Below, in pieces: positions 1 through 12,998 of a stretch of DNA of 64,000 bases (within the stretch, counting starts at the first letter, position 1; the number at the start of each line of letters is the position of its first letter). The notes beneath the pieces were generated by a model, which saw nothing but the letters and a program-made list of their open reading frames with translations, was not told the origin of the DNA and searched no databases. This DNA comes from Margaritispora aquatica (lineage: Eukaryota; Ascomycota; Leotiomycetes; Helotiales; Discinellaceae). Location of the stretch: NCBI GenBank assembly GCA_007644065.1, contig VJWN01000008.1:622411-686410 (forward strand). Direction: 5' to 3'. The translations under genes were made by a program, and so were the position numbers.

Positions 1-2354
1 TCGCAACCACCCAAAACGGCAACTCACCGAGTCATGAAGGAGGCCTCAATTGAGGCGAATTCTGCAACGAATTCAGCTCCTCCAAATCTTGCCGTCGCCT
101 GTGCGCCCCATTTACGGATATACGATATACGCTCAACAGTGTTTGTGCAGAATCGGACAAAGAGAGACTGTCTTTCCTTGAAACTGAATATGTGGAGCAA
201 AAAGGTGATATGGCTTCCGACCTCGCATATATCGCATATATCGCATATATCGCATACATAACAAACATGACAAACGAGCGCGTCGGATTGGGGCTCTATA
301 CGAACGAGGCGTTTTAGGGAAGCTGTGATTTGCTCGATGCATTGCTCCTCGCAGGAAATTATGAAAAGTTATGAACCGAACTTGGCATTCCAGAACAACC
401 AAAAGAAATATGATGGACTCAAACCAGGTCTCAGCGCGCACCATCTTCCCAACGTGGTTGTAGTGGGTGGTGGTGGTGGTTGTGGTGGTGGTAACTTGGT
501 GAGGAGAGACAAAAAAGCAGAAAACTGCCTGTCAAAATCGGGAGTGGAGAAATCACGTTGCCGAATCTTGATGCCTTTGCCTAAAATGGATTAGCTCACG
601 ATCAAACGAACAAACGACCGGTTAACGGTTAAATTTAAGGTCCGACGCTATTACTATTATTAGCGCCAGGGCAATCGATCGGGAGCTTATTTATTTACTT
701 ACTGTATCTAAGTACCTACCTATCTACCTATCTATCTTCATATCTGGGCATACACCGGCACAGGAATGGACAAGATCTTTTATCGTCAATAACAATAATA
801 ATAATAATAATAAACACAAGGTATAGTACAGTACAGTACAGTACAGTACAGTACAGTACAGTACAGTACGGTAGCTGATAGGTATTCTTCCCCTGATGAT
901 TTTCCAATAAACCTTGAGGAATTCATTCTTATGCGAGTGTGTGGTGACCATCATTAATAATAGCCTTCCCAGTAACCTGGATTGTCACGTATCACAGAAC
1001 ACGCCGCAGAAGCCGATGCCCACGACGATCCTCTCTTAATTCATTCCATGGTTCCATAGGCGGGAGGTCACCCATTCAGCCTATTCATCGTCAATTACCA
1101 ATTTCAAGGCAGGAGGATTTGCCAACAAGGGCTCGTCCTGAAAGAATAAGAATTTCGCTTGAAATGCTAATATGTTGCCCCGTTGGTCGAAAAGTGGCTT
1201 GCTGAATGGGTGCGTGCATTGAATGGGTAAAATCACGGTAAGGAAGGGTAGGGAAGGGAAGGGTCAAGGAGGTTCCAGCGAATGGCCCCTGCCCCTCCCT
1301 AGCTCCACTCGCCCCTGAGCGTTAGGCTGGCTAGCTCAGGATATTCTCGCTTATTCTTTGCGTTGTCGCTGTTTTAACCCACCATAAACAAACCATGATC
1401 TTGAGGCTCCGGACTCCAATCATCCTCATCCGTTCCCCATTGGGTTGGAACTACCGCTCCAGGATGTGTAAGATGGGATGGATAGGCAGGATGGCCTGGT
1501 TCCATCGTGCAAAGGGTGAGAGACCCCTTGAGCTTAACCATGCCCGATCTTCACATGGCCTCCTATTTTCGTCCTTTGCCACTTGGAAATATAGAATCGG
1601 AGAAATACCATATTGCCTTGACCAGTATAACACGTGTTGAAGCTTGTGTTGAAAATTGACCCCGGTGAGATGGGTTTATGTTGTGCAAGTAGACTAATTT
1701 CTTTCATATCCAGGATGTATTTTCAGCGTTGATCATCTGAAATAGGAAACTCTCCACAGAGCCTCTCTCTCTCTCCCTCTCCATGCTCCATGCTCCATGG
1801 TACAACGTACGCATTGACCAAACTGGTGGTGTCACCCGTTGAATTGACACAAATCCTCTACCGCTTTGCAAGTAGCACAGGCTCAAGCCGCAAAGTTCAG
1901 CGGCTCACTGGCACGGAGGCAATACCGCTTCCTGCCTGCCTGCCTACCTGCTCGGGTATGTTGGTGACGATGCAATCCAATTTCCCTGGTCGGGACGAAC
2001 GTGTGCATGCATGTCAATATTGTGCGCCGCGTCCGTTATCTACACGCCTGCACGAATACCTGAGAGAATGGAGACATTGGGAGAGCTTGATACCTTCCCC
2101 TGTTCGATTGCCAAGTATCGAGAGCTCTTCTTGAAAATAGGTACATCTAGAGTGCAGGACGATCTTCCTTGAAAACCCCTCTTTGATATTTATCCTCAAT
2201 CAGTTCTCTCTTTATATCATCACACTCCCTTGGCTATCAAGTACCATCTTGATTCACACTCGTTCAATCAACTGCAATCATTACAGTCACTCCTTCATTG
2301 GAAAGTGACTCTTTTTTTGACTCTTCGTTCAATTTCAATCTTTCGTTCGAAAAA
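1..2354. other. Gene-free stretch upstream of the GT2 gene
   Basis: No open frame here resembles a known protein, and the frames present are short and lack splice context. Simple repeats are the visible structure: a 9-nt CGCATATAT unit repeated from 224 to about 259, a GGT-rich run near 466-492, an AAT run near 790-813, a GTACA array at 826-869, a G/A-rich stretch at 1234-1265 and a CT tract at 1762-1781. The last few hundred bases before 2355 are pyrimidine-rich and probably hold the promoter and 5' leader of the next gene. That last point is inference. Confidence 0.6.
826..869. repeat. GTACA pentanucleotide microsatellite
   Basis: The 5-nt unit GTACA is repeated almost perfectly about 8.8 times. 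An AAT trinucleotide run lies just upstream at about 790-813. It sits in non-coding DNA and is likely length-polymorphic. Confidence 0.95.
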
Positions 2355-5335
2355 ATGGGTTTCAAGTCATATTTCAAGACTTCGGTCAAAGTTGACCCAT
2401 CAGAGGCAGTACCACATCAAGAGAAGATGCCACTCGAAGTAATAACAACTGCACAAAACTTCGAAGGCAGTTTACCAGGTCGACTACACCTACCAGGATC
2501 GGAAGTCAGCTCAGTATCACACACACCGTCTCGTGCGGAACAAGAGGATCGTCTCGTTGATGAAATCAAGCATCAAGTCGTGATCAATCATCTATACCAG
2601 CACCAATGCAGTTCGCTCTGGATTCGGGATGTCACACAAGATCTAGAGGGAGTCATGGTTAGGAAGCGGAAAAACGAGTATCTGTACAAGCCCAAGAGCT
2701 TAGCAGGTTCGAGTTTTGCCCAAGCGATGTCGTTGTTAAACGTTCAGGTAAGCTTTTGTTTTCTTTTCACGAAGTCTCAGACAGGTCTCAATCCTAGTCT
2801 CAACCTTATCCGAGTGTCATCGCTGCAGAAACATCAAACTAACTCAATCTCTCAGTCTGCGATGACTGTCTCATCTGGTGTTATTGAACCATTCTTGACT
2901 TGGAGTGCAGACGCTGTAGATGTACCACTTCTGAATGGGCTGCGAATTCAAATTCTTCCCACATTCGATGATTTGTACAACGCTAAGCGACATCAATATG
3001 CAGCTTTCATCTCATCAGAGGCCCTGCTAGTTGTATGGGATGATGAACCCACTCATCTTCTTCAACGCGCAAAGTCAATTGAAGCAGAATTGTTGAAGTT
3101 CGTATGGAAGACTGCCAATGCTGCGCAAAATGAGAAAGAAGCAATTCCTGCCGAGGAGTACGAGGTTGATGAGGAGACTGGGGAAGTTTCAAACAAGGAA
3201 CGTCCTATTCTTCTATACAATTGCTTCATGGTTGCCTGCAGCATTTGTCTTCTCACAGTTTTGATTGGCTTGGGATACGTCAAGATCGCAGACGAATTGG
3301 TCCAACTACACCAATGGACCTCGCTTGTGTTCCTGCTTATGACGCCAGTCAATGCTTTCTTGACCCTGGTAAGTCTCTTCAATTCCCAACTATAAGGAGC
3401 AAAACTAACTCATGGCTTCAACAGTTCTTCTCATCCGTCTGTGTCAGTGCCATTGCTCAAATAATTGGACCTATCCAGCATTTGACCAAAAATTCGAAAT
3501 ACTTCTCTGCCACACCTGCTCCACGTCTTCGAACCCAGACACTACCCCACATCACAATTCAATGTCCAGTTTACAAAGAAGGCCTCGAGAGCGTCATCCA
3601 GCCTACCGTCCGATCAATCAAGAAAGCGATCTCAACATACGAGCTTCAAGGTGGAACGGCAAATATCTTCATTAACGATGATGGTCTCCAACTCATCTCA
3701 GCCGAAGACCGCCAAGCTCGTATCGATTACTACGCAGACAACCAGATCGGATGGACTGCTCGTCCTGGGCACAATGTCAATGGCTTCCTCCGTAAGGGAA
3801 AATTCAAGAAAGCCTCCAACATGAACTACGGGCTCGCAATTTCAAACACTGTCGAAGAGATGCTGCAGAAGGTCGATCGGTCAGTTGATTGGACTGCGAT
3901 CGAGGAGAGTAATGCCTATGAGCGCTGCCTCAAAGAGGTCTTAGCAAAAGAGGGTCTTGCTTGGGCAGATGGCAACATCAGAATCGGCGACTACATTCTC
4001 ATCATCGACTCAGACACCCGTGTACCTGAAGACTGCCTCCTCGACGCCGCATCCGAAATGGAACAAAGTCCCCGTGTCGCAATCATTCAATTCAGTTCAG
4101 GTGTCATGCAAGTCGCGCACAACTTTTTCGAAGACGGAATTACGTTCTTTACCAACTTGATCTACACTGCCATTCGCTTCGGTGTAGCATCGGGTGATGT
4201 CGCTCCTTTCGTCGGTCACAATGCTATCCTGCGATGGAGCGCAATCCAAGAAGTCGCCTTCAAGGACGACGAGGGCATTGAGAAATACTGGTCAGAGGCC
4301 CATGTCTCTGAAGATTTCGACATGGCTCTCCGACTACAAGTGTATGGATATACCGTTCGCATGGCTGCTTGGGCTGGCGACGGATTCAAAGAAGGCGTCT
4401 CACTCACTGTTTACGACGAGCTGACTCGATGGGAGAAATATGCTTATGGCTGCAATGAGCTTGTTTTCCACCCTGTCAAGTACTGGCTTACCAAAGGTCC
4501 CATCACACCTCTGTTCAAACGATTCTTAGCCTCCGGCATGCCAATTGGAAGCAAAATGTGCGTCTCCCAACCATACTTACTGATAACATGCTAACTAGCA
4601 ATAGGAACATCATCTCATATATCGGAACATACTACGCCATTGGTGCTGCTTGGATCATGACACTTTCAAACTACATTGCCGTCGGTCTCTTCAACGGTTT
4701 CCTCGACAAGTGGTACGTGGAGAGTTGGCAGATCTGGATCAGTATCATTTTCGTCTTCACCATCGCGGGTAACATCGCGCTCGCCGTGCAACGCCATCGC
4801 ACATCCGAGAAGAACTTCTTCTATTCTCGTACGTCATTTACCCTTCCTTCCATCCTCCCATCCTTCCAACACCACACTAACAACCATCCCCCCACAGTAA
4901 TCGAGAACTTCAAATGGTGCCTCATGTTCGTCGTCTTCTTCGGGGGCATGTCCCTGCACATCTCGCAAGCGCTGCTCTGCCACATGTTCAGCATCGACAT
5001 GTCGTGGGGCGCCACCTCCAAGGAAGTCGAGTTCTCCAACTTCTTCATCGAGATCCCCAAGGTCGCCAAGACCTTCAAGTACAGCATTATCATGTCGCTG
5101 GGCACCATTGCCGGCATGGTCATCATGGCCAAGGGCACGTTTATCCCGTGGAGTTGGAACATCGACCAGTTTGTTGCCATTTTCCCGCTTAGGTAAGCCA
5201 AACCTCCTTGCTCCCTTTCCTTTCATTCGCTTTCTCCTGATGAAATACATACTAACTTCAATCAGCATGCTCTGTGCGTGTCATTTACTGCTCCCCGTAG
5301 CGCTGAACCCAGGTCTAATGACTTTCTCCTGGTAA
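2355..5335 (+). CDS. Membrane glycosyltransferase family 2 (fungal GT2, chitin/cellulose synthase-like)
   Basis: Predicted polytopic enzyme that would transfer a sugar from a nucleotide sugar to a growing polysaccharide at the cell surface. Exons: 2355-2747, 2856-3368, 3425-4557, 4605-4828, 4898-5192, 5266-5335, giving 875 aa in frame. Two hydrophobic segments precede the catalytic region and several follow it. The catalytic region shows DSD at residues 497-499, an ED pair at 598-599 (SEDFD) and TRWEKY with R637-W638, where processive GT2 enzymes carry QxxRW. A leading open frame begins at a TTG at 2298, but the first in-frame ATG is 2355, in good context. The family resembles the fungal GT2 protein reported to be needed for hyphal growth on solid surfaces in plant pathogens. 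That assignment, the substrate and the product are inference. Confidence 0.88.
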
Positions 5336-5359
5336 TCGACACATAATTAATGTCTGGCT

Positions 5360-5396
<37 letters not shown>

Positions 5397-6834
5397 CTTG
5401 TATATACGGCGGTATTAAAGGTCTATACTTCTCTCGATTGGGATGCACGTTAATAGTCGTTGGGCGTTCTTTTGAGACTGGGTTAGCGGGTGTTAATAGG
5501 CTTTAGATTGTGGGATGGATGGGGGTTGGTGTTTTGGTAATTCAAGTTGTGAATGAGATGAAGAATACATACATACATAAATCTATATAGAAGTTAATAC
5601 ACGAGACGTTCTTGATCTATGCATTGTTGTTGTCTTCTATCGTTTTGCACGTGTGTTCTTAAGTCAGACATGTACTTGTAGCTTCAAGGCACCTTGGGAT
5701 AGATGACCCTCGGAAAAGTTGTGCGAGGATGAATTGAAACTCTGAAGTATACTCACCAGCTTATAGCTATGTCCTATCTAGCACGTAGGCAAGCATTAAC
5801 TTCTTGAACCCCATACACGCAATATGACGCCTCTTTCCTTCGAAATCTTCCCGGAATGTAAGATTACAAGGTTCAGCCCACTCACTCACTCACACACGTA
5901 CCATCATCCGAATCTCAGTATTTGTTTGCCAATATGGGGAGGGTCCGAAGGGAGATTTGGTGTTCAGCATCTCTCTCGATGCTGCTGTGCCACCCTGTAT
6001 TTACGGTACATGAAGTTATTGTAACACATGTGGTGTTTTGGTAGAGTCCTGGGGTGATGCACAGACGGTGCGATAGTTTAGTGTGTGGTTTGTGGGGAGT
6101 TTGTGGTGTTCAATTTGCTTGTTTGGAATGTGTGTGTGAGAGAGAGAGAGAGCAGTGTGCAAGGGCATTTGTTTTAACAGCCATCCGACTGAGTGAGATA
6201 GGAGAGAAAGTTGGCCTATGTGGAGATTTAAATAGGACAGTTTGTAGTGTCTGGTGAGTGGGTCGACTAGTTGTGTTGGAGCTCACACTAAGGTGGTAGT
6301 TGGGGCTAGACTAACACACCTAGTGGATGCACGAAAGCTCTGAGTAGTCGGTATGTTGCAACGGAGTTCGAGAGAGAAGATTTGTTTCTTTATATCTATA
6401 TAGACGAGACATACTGATATTCTCAATACTGTCCATGTTTCGAGAATCTATCCTCGTCCAATGCACATAGACAATAGACACCAGACACCAGACACCAGCT
6501 CGTCGTCACTTAAGCGAGATCCACCACTACATACCACACACTCACTTCCTCACTCCCGCGTACACACCATGACCCCCCACCATTTACCCTTCAAAAAACA
6601 ACACTAAGCCATCCCGCCTACTTCATACTCTTCGCAATTATCTCAGCCACTCCCTCAAACATGCCTTCCATCCACTCTGCCCCAACCCGACTCAACGACG
6701 AGCATAAGCGACACAACCCCTCTTCACCTGACGAGCACACACGCAAAGCGCGGCTGCAGATCTACTACGTCTAAGCAGCCAGATAGAAGACACGATTCAG
6801 AGACCGACAATGACGCCATTTGTAAGTGTGAGAT
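5336..6834. other. Intergenic region with GT microsatellite
   Basis: Downstream of the GT2 gene. It contains a (GT)n run at 5362-5394, which could also lie in the 3' UTR, and scattered short repeats. A 37-codon ATG frame at 6661-6774 (+) starts in reasonable context, but nothing supports it as a gene. No recognisable coding or RNA gene. Confidence 0.5.
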
Positions 6835-7127
6835 TCAGGAAAGGCCGGTTGGCCCATTTGATGAGAGATCGGGGGATGGGGAGGTCGTTGATGCGGACGG
6901 CTTTTGTGGTGGTGGGTGGATTTGGGCGTCGTGTGTCTTGGATAGCATATGATCGAATAGAGTGGTTTTCTAGGAGGGCATCAGAATTTATATGTTTTGA
7001 ACGGCTGAGAGGGGGGTGATGGATGTATATGTACCTGTGGGGCATCGGCGGTGCTTCTTATGTCCTCATCGACTTCGATTTGCATATCTTCGTCAGGGAC
7101 AGTCCAGAGTGTCGATGGTGGTGCCAT
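6835..7127 (-). CDS. Possible small two-exon gene, unknown function
   Basis: Not recognised. A start at 7127 opens 31 codons of an acidic segment, followed by a GTACAT donor at 7034. A TTCTGAT branch-like site and TAG acceptor follow at 6970, giving a 65-nt intron. The second exon, 6969-6835, stays open for 44 more codons and is rich in Ser, Thr and Pro. Predicted product 75 aa. The splice signals fit the local pattern. The low-complexity tail and the lack of a known family keep confidence low. The other reading phase of exon 2 is also open and could be the real one if the acceptor differs. Confidence 0.3.
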
Positions 7128-8944
7128 GATATGTGCTGTATCAAGAGGTGATTTGACTCTTGTTGTGAAAGAGGTGTTGGACTTGAAGAAAAGAGGCACT
7201 TCTTTCAAGAATTTTACTCGGTGTGAGTAGATTAGGCTCAGGTTTTGGAGTCGGGTACACTATCGAATTTCACTGCCATGACGTATTTTAACGAGAATTT
7301 AGTCTCTAAACTCTAGGGCTACTTTCTGATTGCTATTGCAATGTGCTACTGAGGATAGTTTGAGTATTACGCCAAAATCTAGCTAGGGAGAATACATAGT
7401 TTTGCGTTGCAAAATGGGAAGTCATTTCCAATCACAACAGGAAAAAGACTTCGTGGCGATATCTCAGTCTCATGAGGTTTATGTCGAAGCGTTGAGATGC
7501 AGAGCTCTGCTCTAACGCTGCGCTCTCATATGCTTAGAATTGTGAAACTAAGTGATGACAAAATATGCCACCTTTGTGTTGCAAATCCTATCCATGGCCA
7601 ACAATCCATGTCTTTGCCAGGCTTCGGCATACTTTTTATCGTTTTGTCTACACCATCCTCAGAGCTCAGCCAAGCTAGCGATGGCGTTTCCATGTCTGAA
7701 GCTGGGTACATGGTGCGTGGAGGTATCAGTCGCAGTAAAATCTAGTGTGTGAGATGAAACCAGCAGGTATCAATCATATACCGAAAGTACTAGAGATTCT
7801 ACCCCAATAAATAGAAGAGTCACTAGATGGCCTTAACCTAAATGATCTAGTGATTATACTAGAGCTACTAGAGCGTGGTGGAGAGTTAGTTAATCGGAAG
7901 ATATAGGAGGTTATTCTCGTGATAGTTTGGAAAGTCAATACTCAGTGGACTCAATGTAAACGAACATCGAGAATTTCTATGAAATTAAATGCTAACCTCG
8001 CAAATTTTTTATTACCAGCTGTCTTCTGTCTCATTTTCGGATCTTTGGGAAGTACTTGACAATGGTGAGGTGCTGTTGTGTTGTCTTCGCAAAAGTCATG
8101 AAAGTGATGCACCAGCAGACTAATAGCAGCAAGAACTACCAGAGAGACCTGGGGACACCGATATGTACCTGACTTCTTCTTCTTCATAATAATGTTGCAA
8201 TAGCGGCACTTCTACGATCATTTATTGTTGCCTCTATCGAATCCGTCGAACTTAACAGAGTGAAAAGGTTTCGCTCGTTTGTCTTTCTTGTCTGGGACTA
8301 CTTTTCATTCTGAAAGTTTGATATTTCTGCATAAAAGAAGACTCTTGGTATGCCTTATATCAAGTATATGTAACACTGTAACCAAAGGTGCTTGGCAGAT
8401 CAGCCATTTTGAAGTGATGCTTGAACATAAGTCATAGGAATTGTCGTTGGCTATGAAAATCATGTATCTGGAGAAATTAACACACAGTCGTAGGAGATAG
8501 ACACAAAAATTCGTCGTGGCAATTGTTTGTCCCATCAAACAATTCCCACTTCATCGTTATACTTGAAAACAAATCCAAAGTGTAGAGTTTGGACTACCAT
8601 TCGTTACGCAGAGGTCCCCAAATTGGAAATTCCCCTCCACCACAAACATGCGCATACAATCGATTCACCCCAATCCTCATGATCCAAAGACATCTCAAGC
8701 ATATCAAAAAACACAGACGATAGAGGAGAGTTTTGAAAATTCAACCTTGCCCCAACCTTAACTAACCCATACTCATTCACGCCCTAAAAACCCAAGCCTT
8801 AAGCCAACCATCTCTTGATGGCGTCTTCACCCCTTTCTTATGCTTAGTACCCCACTCAAGAATGATCTGGCTTCTTCCCATCCTGCTCCTTGAATGCATT
8901 ATTAACAAAATCCAGTTTTGCGACCTTGCTACGATCTTAAGGTC
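7128..8944. other. Intergenic region, one weak secreted-like ORF
   Basis: Mostly non-coding. A minus-strand ATG frame at 7951-8187 encodes 78 aa starting with four lysines, then a short hydrophobic stretch, resembling a signal or anchor segment. It has no homology I recognise and no visible introns, so it is noted but not called. Nothing else is supported. Confidence 0.4.
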
Positions 8945-9544
8945 TTAGGGAACATAATCCTCATCGCTCTCATCCTCAGCCTGGACCTTACCATGAGCAA
9001 CAGGAGTCCAAGTCTGACCTTTAGTTTTTCTACCAGCAGCAGGTGTTGAAATTGATGCTGCCCTGGGCCTAGCAGGCTTGCGTTGAGTTTGTTTCTTCGG
9101 AGCAGGAGCAGGAGTGGGAGATGAACGACGGCTCTCGACAAGAGTCTCATTCCCATCATCATCATCATCATCCTCGCCATTAGAATCAACATGATGAAAC
9201 CAGCTAATAGCATTTCCAGCAGTCTCATCTTCATCACTTTCTTCGATGGGCTTGCTATTCATTGTCATCTTTGCCATGCCCGTTCTCTTTGTGCTAATCT
9301 TAGCAGCGGCTTTCTTCACACCAATAGGAGTGTCCCTCTCTGGTGCTTCCACCTGCTTGAGGAGCAGCTCTTTCTCAGCATAAGCTTGAAATCGGCGGAA
9401 ACGACTCCGCACTGTTTCTGAATTAAGGTCTCCTGGAAGAATCCGGGCGATCCCGACCCAGTCCTGCCCCTTTGGGGTGCCGTGAAACTGAATGATGGCA
9501 TACAGGGTGGCTAGGTGTTGGCGCTCGTTCATGGGTGGTGCCAT
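8945..9544 (-). CDS. Myb/SANT-like domain protein with acidic tail
   Basis: Single-exon gene of 199 aa, ATG at 9544 and TAA at 8945-8947. Residues ~5-55 form a three-helix Myb/SANT-like or homeodomain-like segment with the tryptophan in QDWVGIARIL and the helix SETVRSRFRRFQ. The rest is low complexity: Lys/Ala-rich, then runs of Asp/Glu, a Pro/Ala/Lys-rich stretch and a final acidic DESDEDYVP end. The layout (small N-terminal DNA-binding-like domain, basic linker, acidic C-terminus) matches three genes at 21.7-25.5 kb, so it is probably a dispersed member of the same group. A nuclear DNA-binding role is inference. No target is known. Confidence 0.75.
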   Translation of the reverse strand: MAPPMNERQHLATLYAIIQFHGTPKGQDWVGIARILPGDLNSETVRSRFRRFQAYAEKELLLKQVEAPERDTPIGVKKAAAKISTKRTGMAKMTMNSKPIEESDEDETAGNAISWFHHVDSNGEDDDDDDGNETLVESRRSSPTPAPAPKKQTQRKPARPRAASISTPAAGRKTKGQTWTPVAHGKVQAEDESDEDYVP

Positions 9545-11203
9545 TCTGAATAGTTGATGGTTTGGAGGATTTGATAGGTCTTAGAGATTTGGATTGCTAT
9601 TGGGGTTCTGTGTTGTGATGCGCAGGCTGATACTGTTGGGGGAGCATCCTTCACGGCAAAAGCTTCTCGTTATATTCTAAGTCGAAAAACAATCTCTTTG
9701 TTATTTCTCAGACGAGTTACAGGTTACAGAGGATGATAGAATGTTCTCTCCTTAACAATACAGAAGACTATAGTTTGAGGCTTCTAGAATCTTGAACTTC
9801 AGAAAATATAATACAACGAGATATCAAACCAAGAGTCCTAGCTCTCTGAACCTTGAGTCTCCTCTTCAAAGGGGAATGAGACGATGATGTGTTAGAAGTG
9901 AGTTCACAATTTAAAACAAAGTCATTTACCTAACGAGCAACCTCTTCAGACTTCAACGGACCCGTCAGTCATAGTTCATCAAGTTACCTATTATCGTGCT
10001 TTGAGATCTAAGTTCGAGGTTATCTCAATTGGTTCAAGGTGATCAATTGAATTTCAACTCATCGTGTAAGAGAATGAAGATGATTTACAATTGGGTTGAC
10101 TTAATCATCTGAACAGAAACAGCACAACTACAAGAAATCATATCTCTGAGCAAGGCAGCGGTTCCATTCATTTGATAGCAGGAAATAGCAAACACAACTC
10201 TGCGTACGCCGGATTGTGTACTTTGTACTTCTCCCTCAGTTCTATTACAGAGAAAATCGAACCACTTGATTCATTCTCTATCGGGAATGTTCAAGAACTT
10301 TAGAATTACGCGGAAGAATCCAACATCTGCCTGAAAACTCAATTCACCTCAACTCATCCATTTTAAAACAACAAGTGGCCAAGTTTGCTAGCTCTCGCAA
10401 ATCAATAATGGCAACTTTGCTTCATCATCTGCCATGCACCAAAACAACGAACCAGCAAGTGCGAGTTCACACTTCAAGACTTTCAATCCCCTTTCTCTCC
10501 CACTCTCAATCATATCTCAGACAGCGTAATATTCTCGTTCTGTAGATCAAGAAATCCTTTCAAAATAAGGTTCTTCTAGAAATCTCACTGCCGCGTTCGA
10601 TTCTCCACCTACCGAGGAAATCAACAAGCAATCCTCGTCCATGAACAGATAAGAGTTCAGTCAGGATAGCCCATCCAACTGTCTCAGGGCGGTCGCTGCC
10701 ACCATCTTCAGATTTAAGTTCGTCAAGAACTCACGCGGTCGGATTGCGGCTGAAGAGGGTGGGGGTTCTCTTTCAAAGATAGATATCGGTCTTGGACATT
10801 GCAACAAAAAACACCCCACATATCAGCTGACAGTCATACTCCTTCCATTGATATCGTAAGACTTCTCCAAGAACAATGGAAGCACTTCATTTCCTCCCAT
10901 TTACTCGCGCATGGAAAAGGAAGTGCATACTATCGGAACGCCATTCGTATCTTCGTGGCTTGTCTCGGTATTTGATGACGATGGTGACATGGTCTCCAAT
11001 GCCCCCGGAAGAAGAAGAAGAAAAGAAAGGATGGGAGGAAGCCTCTTGAGTAAAACCCGATTTATTGTTTCTTCTCGGCAGCCCCACGAAGCTGATGCCC
11101 TCTAACGCCTCATTCCAAGCCCATAAACGCCTTTCTAACACTCACCCACGGGATTTTTAGCACTCTCCCCTTTCCCTTTTTCTCCCACTTGCACGCCGCA
11201 GCC
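9545..11203. other. Intergenic region between two minus-strand genes
   Basis: About 1.66 kb with no supported gene. It should contain the promoter of the Myb-like gene, which is read leftward from 9544, and the 3' flank of NOP16. Open frames on either strand are short and match nothing known. Confidence 0.6.
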
Positions 11204-11971
11204 CTACACAGACACAGCACCCCCTTTCGCCTGCCATTTTCCAACACGTTTCCTGATATCAGCAGCCGTCTGTTGCATAGGGTTCAACTTCATGTCTCTC
11301 GCCATCTTGGCATAATCCTCTCCGTGCTTCGCCACCAGCCTCTCAATCCATTCCATCTCCCTTTCACTCTGCGACCTCGGTTTCTTCTCTGCCACCATCA
11401 GGGCCTGCTCCTCCAATTTCCGCACAATCTCATTGGTCTCTTGCTTTTTGGGCTCTCCTTCACCGCCAAAGCCAGTGAACTCCTCCCCATCATCCACCAT
11501 CTCCTCGTCCTCAGAGTCGGAGTTGAGAGGGTCATTCAGGGGATTTGGGCGTGAGCCAGCACCCGTGTGGATGACACGCAGGATCTTTCCAGTCTCAGGA
11601 TCACGTTCGACTCTAGCCTCGGTAGGTGTGAAGGTCTTGGGCACGGCATTGGAGATAGCGAGCTTGCTTGAGGTTGAAGACTTGGACTCGTCTCCTGGGC
11701 GCAATTTCTCAATTCCTCCGGTCGCAGAGTTGAGACGCGAAGTGAGACCCAAGCGGCGGTAGTTCTGGGTCAGAGTCTCGTTTTGGTTCCTAGAAAATCT
11801 CATTAGTTGCGGACATTAGGAGGATTGAATTGCTTCGTTCATCGCGGGGCCAACTCACCAGTTCGCAGCAATGATGGAATTGCCTAAAGGATTGACGCGT
11901 TTCGATTTCGGCTTCATCTTGATCTTCGGGATCGAAGATCTCTTCTTCTTTTTCTGCAGTTCGCGACCCAT
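11204..11971 (-). CDS. NOP16: Ribosome biogenesis protein Nop16
   Basis: Nucleolar factor of pre-60S ribosome assembly. Two exons, 11971-11859 and 11789-11204, flank a 69-nt intron with GTGAGT donor, for 232 aa. The N-terminus has the family signature: MGREL, a run of lysines, a PKSKR segment, then LGN..IIAANW and ETLTQNYRRLGL, the last two joined across the intron within a split Trp codon. The middle is acidic and Ser-rich, and the C-terminus carries a Lys/Arg-rich helix (DIRKRVGKWQAKGG). Length fits the family. Intron position and sequence agreement make this assignment firm. Confidence 0.95.
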
Positions 11972-12964
11972 GATTGCGGTTGGCTGATGTGAATTGGTGC
12001 TGTTGATGCAAATTATCGTACTTAGATTTACGATAGCATTTTGCACACTGAAAATTCCTTATCGCCAAATCTAAGGCTAAGATAAGGAGTCACATGACTT
12101 GAAGGTGTTTCTGGCATTACTGTACCTACGCGAGATATCTCTACTCAGAGCAGACTCTTGAACGACTACTAAACAATCCAACAGATGAAGTATTTCGTCT
12201 GACTTTGGATTTCATCTGCTCAATCTGAATATCTGCTCATACAATCAGAAGCATGTGAGAGAGAGCTCGGCACACCGAGACCAAGGATGTCTCGCATGTA
12301 TATTTACCACCCAATCGCTCCTCCTCATCCTGTTACTGTGAGTGAAGCTTAATGATCAAGTCTTCTGAGATGAAATCTCACAGAAGGATTTCTAAACGAT
12401 ATCTGTCAACAGTTTCAAACTGCAATCGTTGAGATAAAGCCAAGCAAGGACAAATGTCGGTCCCGAGATGAAATGCACGAAAAACACATCGCTTCCATGA
12501 GAAAACATGCCTCCAAAGTCGTGGGATGATACACACGCCACGTGATTATCACCCATTGCATCAACTTCCTTCCTCATTGGGACAATAGGATACTTTCCGT
12601 ACAAAAGACACACGAAACACGGCGTTTTCCAGAAGGATGCAAGAAGAACCTTCAGTATGCCACTTCGTTTAGGACGAGACTGGAAAACCCCCCACGCACA
12701 CAGACAGATACTAGAGTATTGTAAGTATAGTTCGTATTTGCTGATCTTACTTGGTCGTTTTGAGGTCATCATCCCGTTCTGCCAGCCAGCCAGCCAATAC
12801 TGATATATCTCTGCAATATAGGTGCTTTTTGGGTTCTACCGGAGCCCGCTTTTCTGCCCGTCAACAGTCAGCACCTTCTTGAAGCGTGAGGCATTCTAGA
12901 AGAAGAGAAATTCCATGCGATGCCATCTAATTAATAGATGTCGACCTCTGAGTCTCACACCACT

Positions 12965-12998
12965 TCACACCTCACACCTCACACCTCACACCTCACAT
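12965..12998. repeat. TCACACC 7-nt tandem repeat
   Basis: About 4.7 consecutive perfect copies of a 7-nt unit in non-coding DNA. Confidence 0.9.

Noticed and set aside
2298..2354. Upstream extension of the GT2 gene
   Set aside because: The longer frame begins with TTG. The first ATG is at 2355 in good context.
12392..12772. 126-codon minus-strand frame
   Set aside because: Hydrophobic, Cys-rich translation without family resemblance or consistent codon character.
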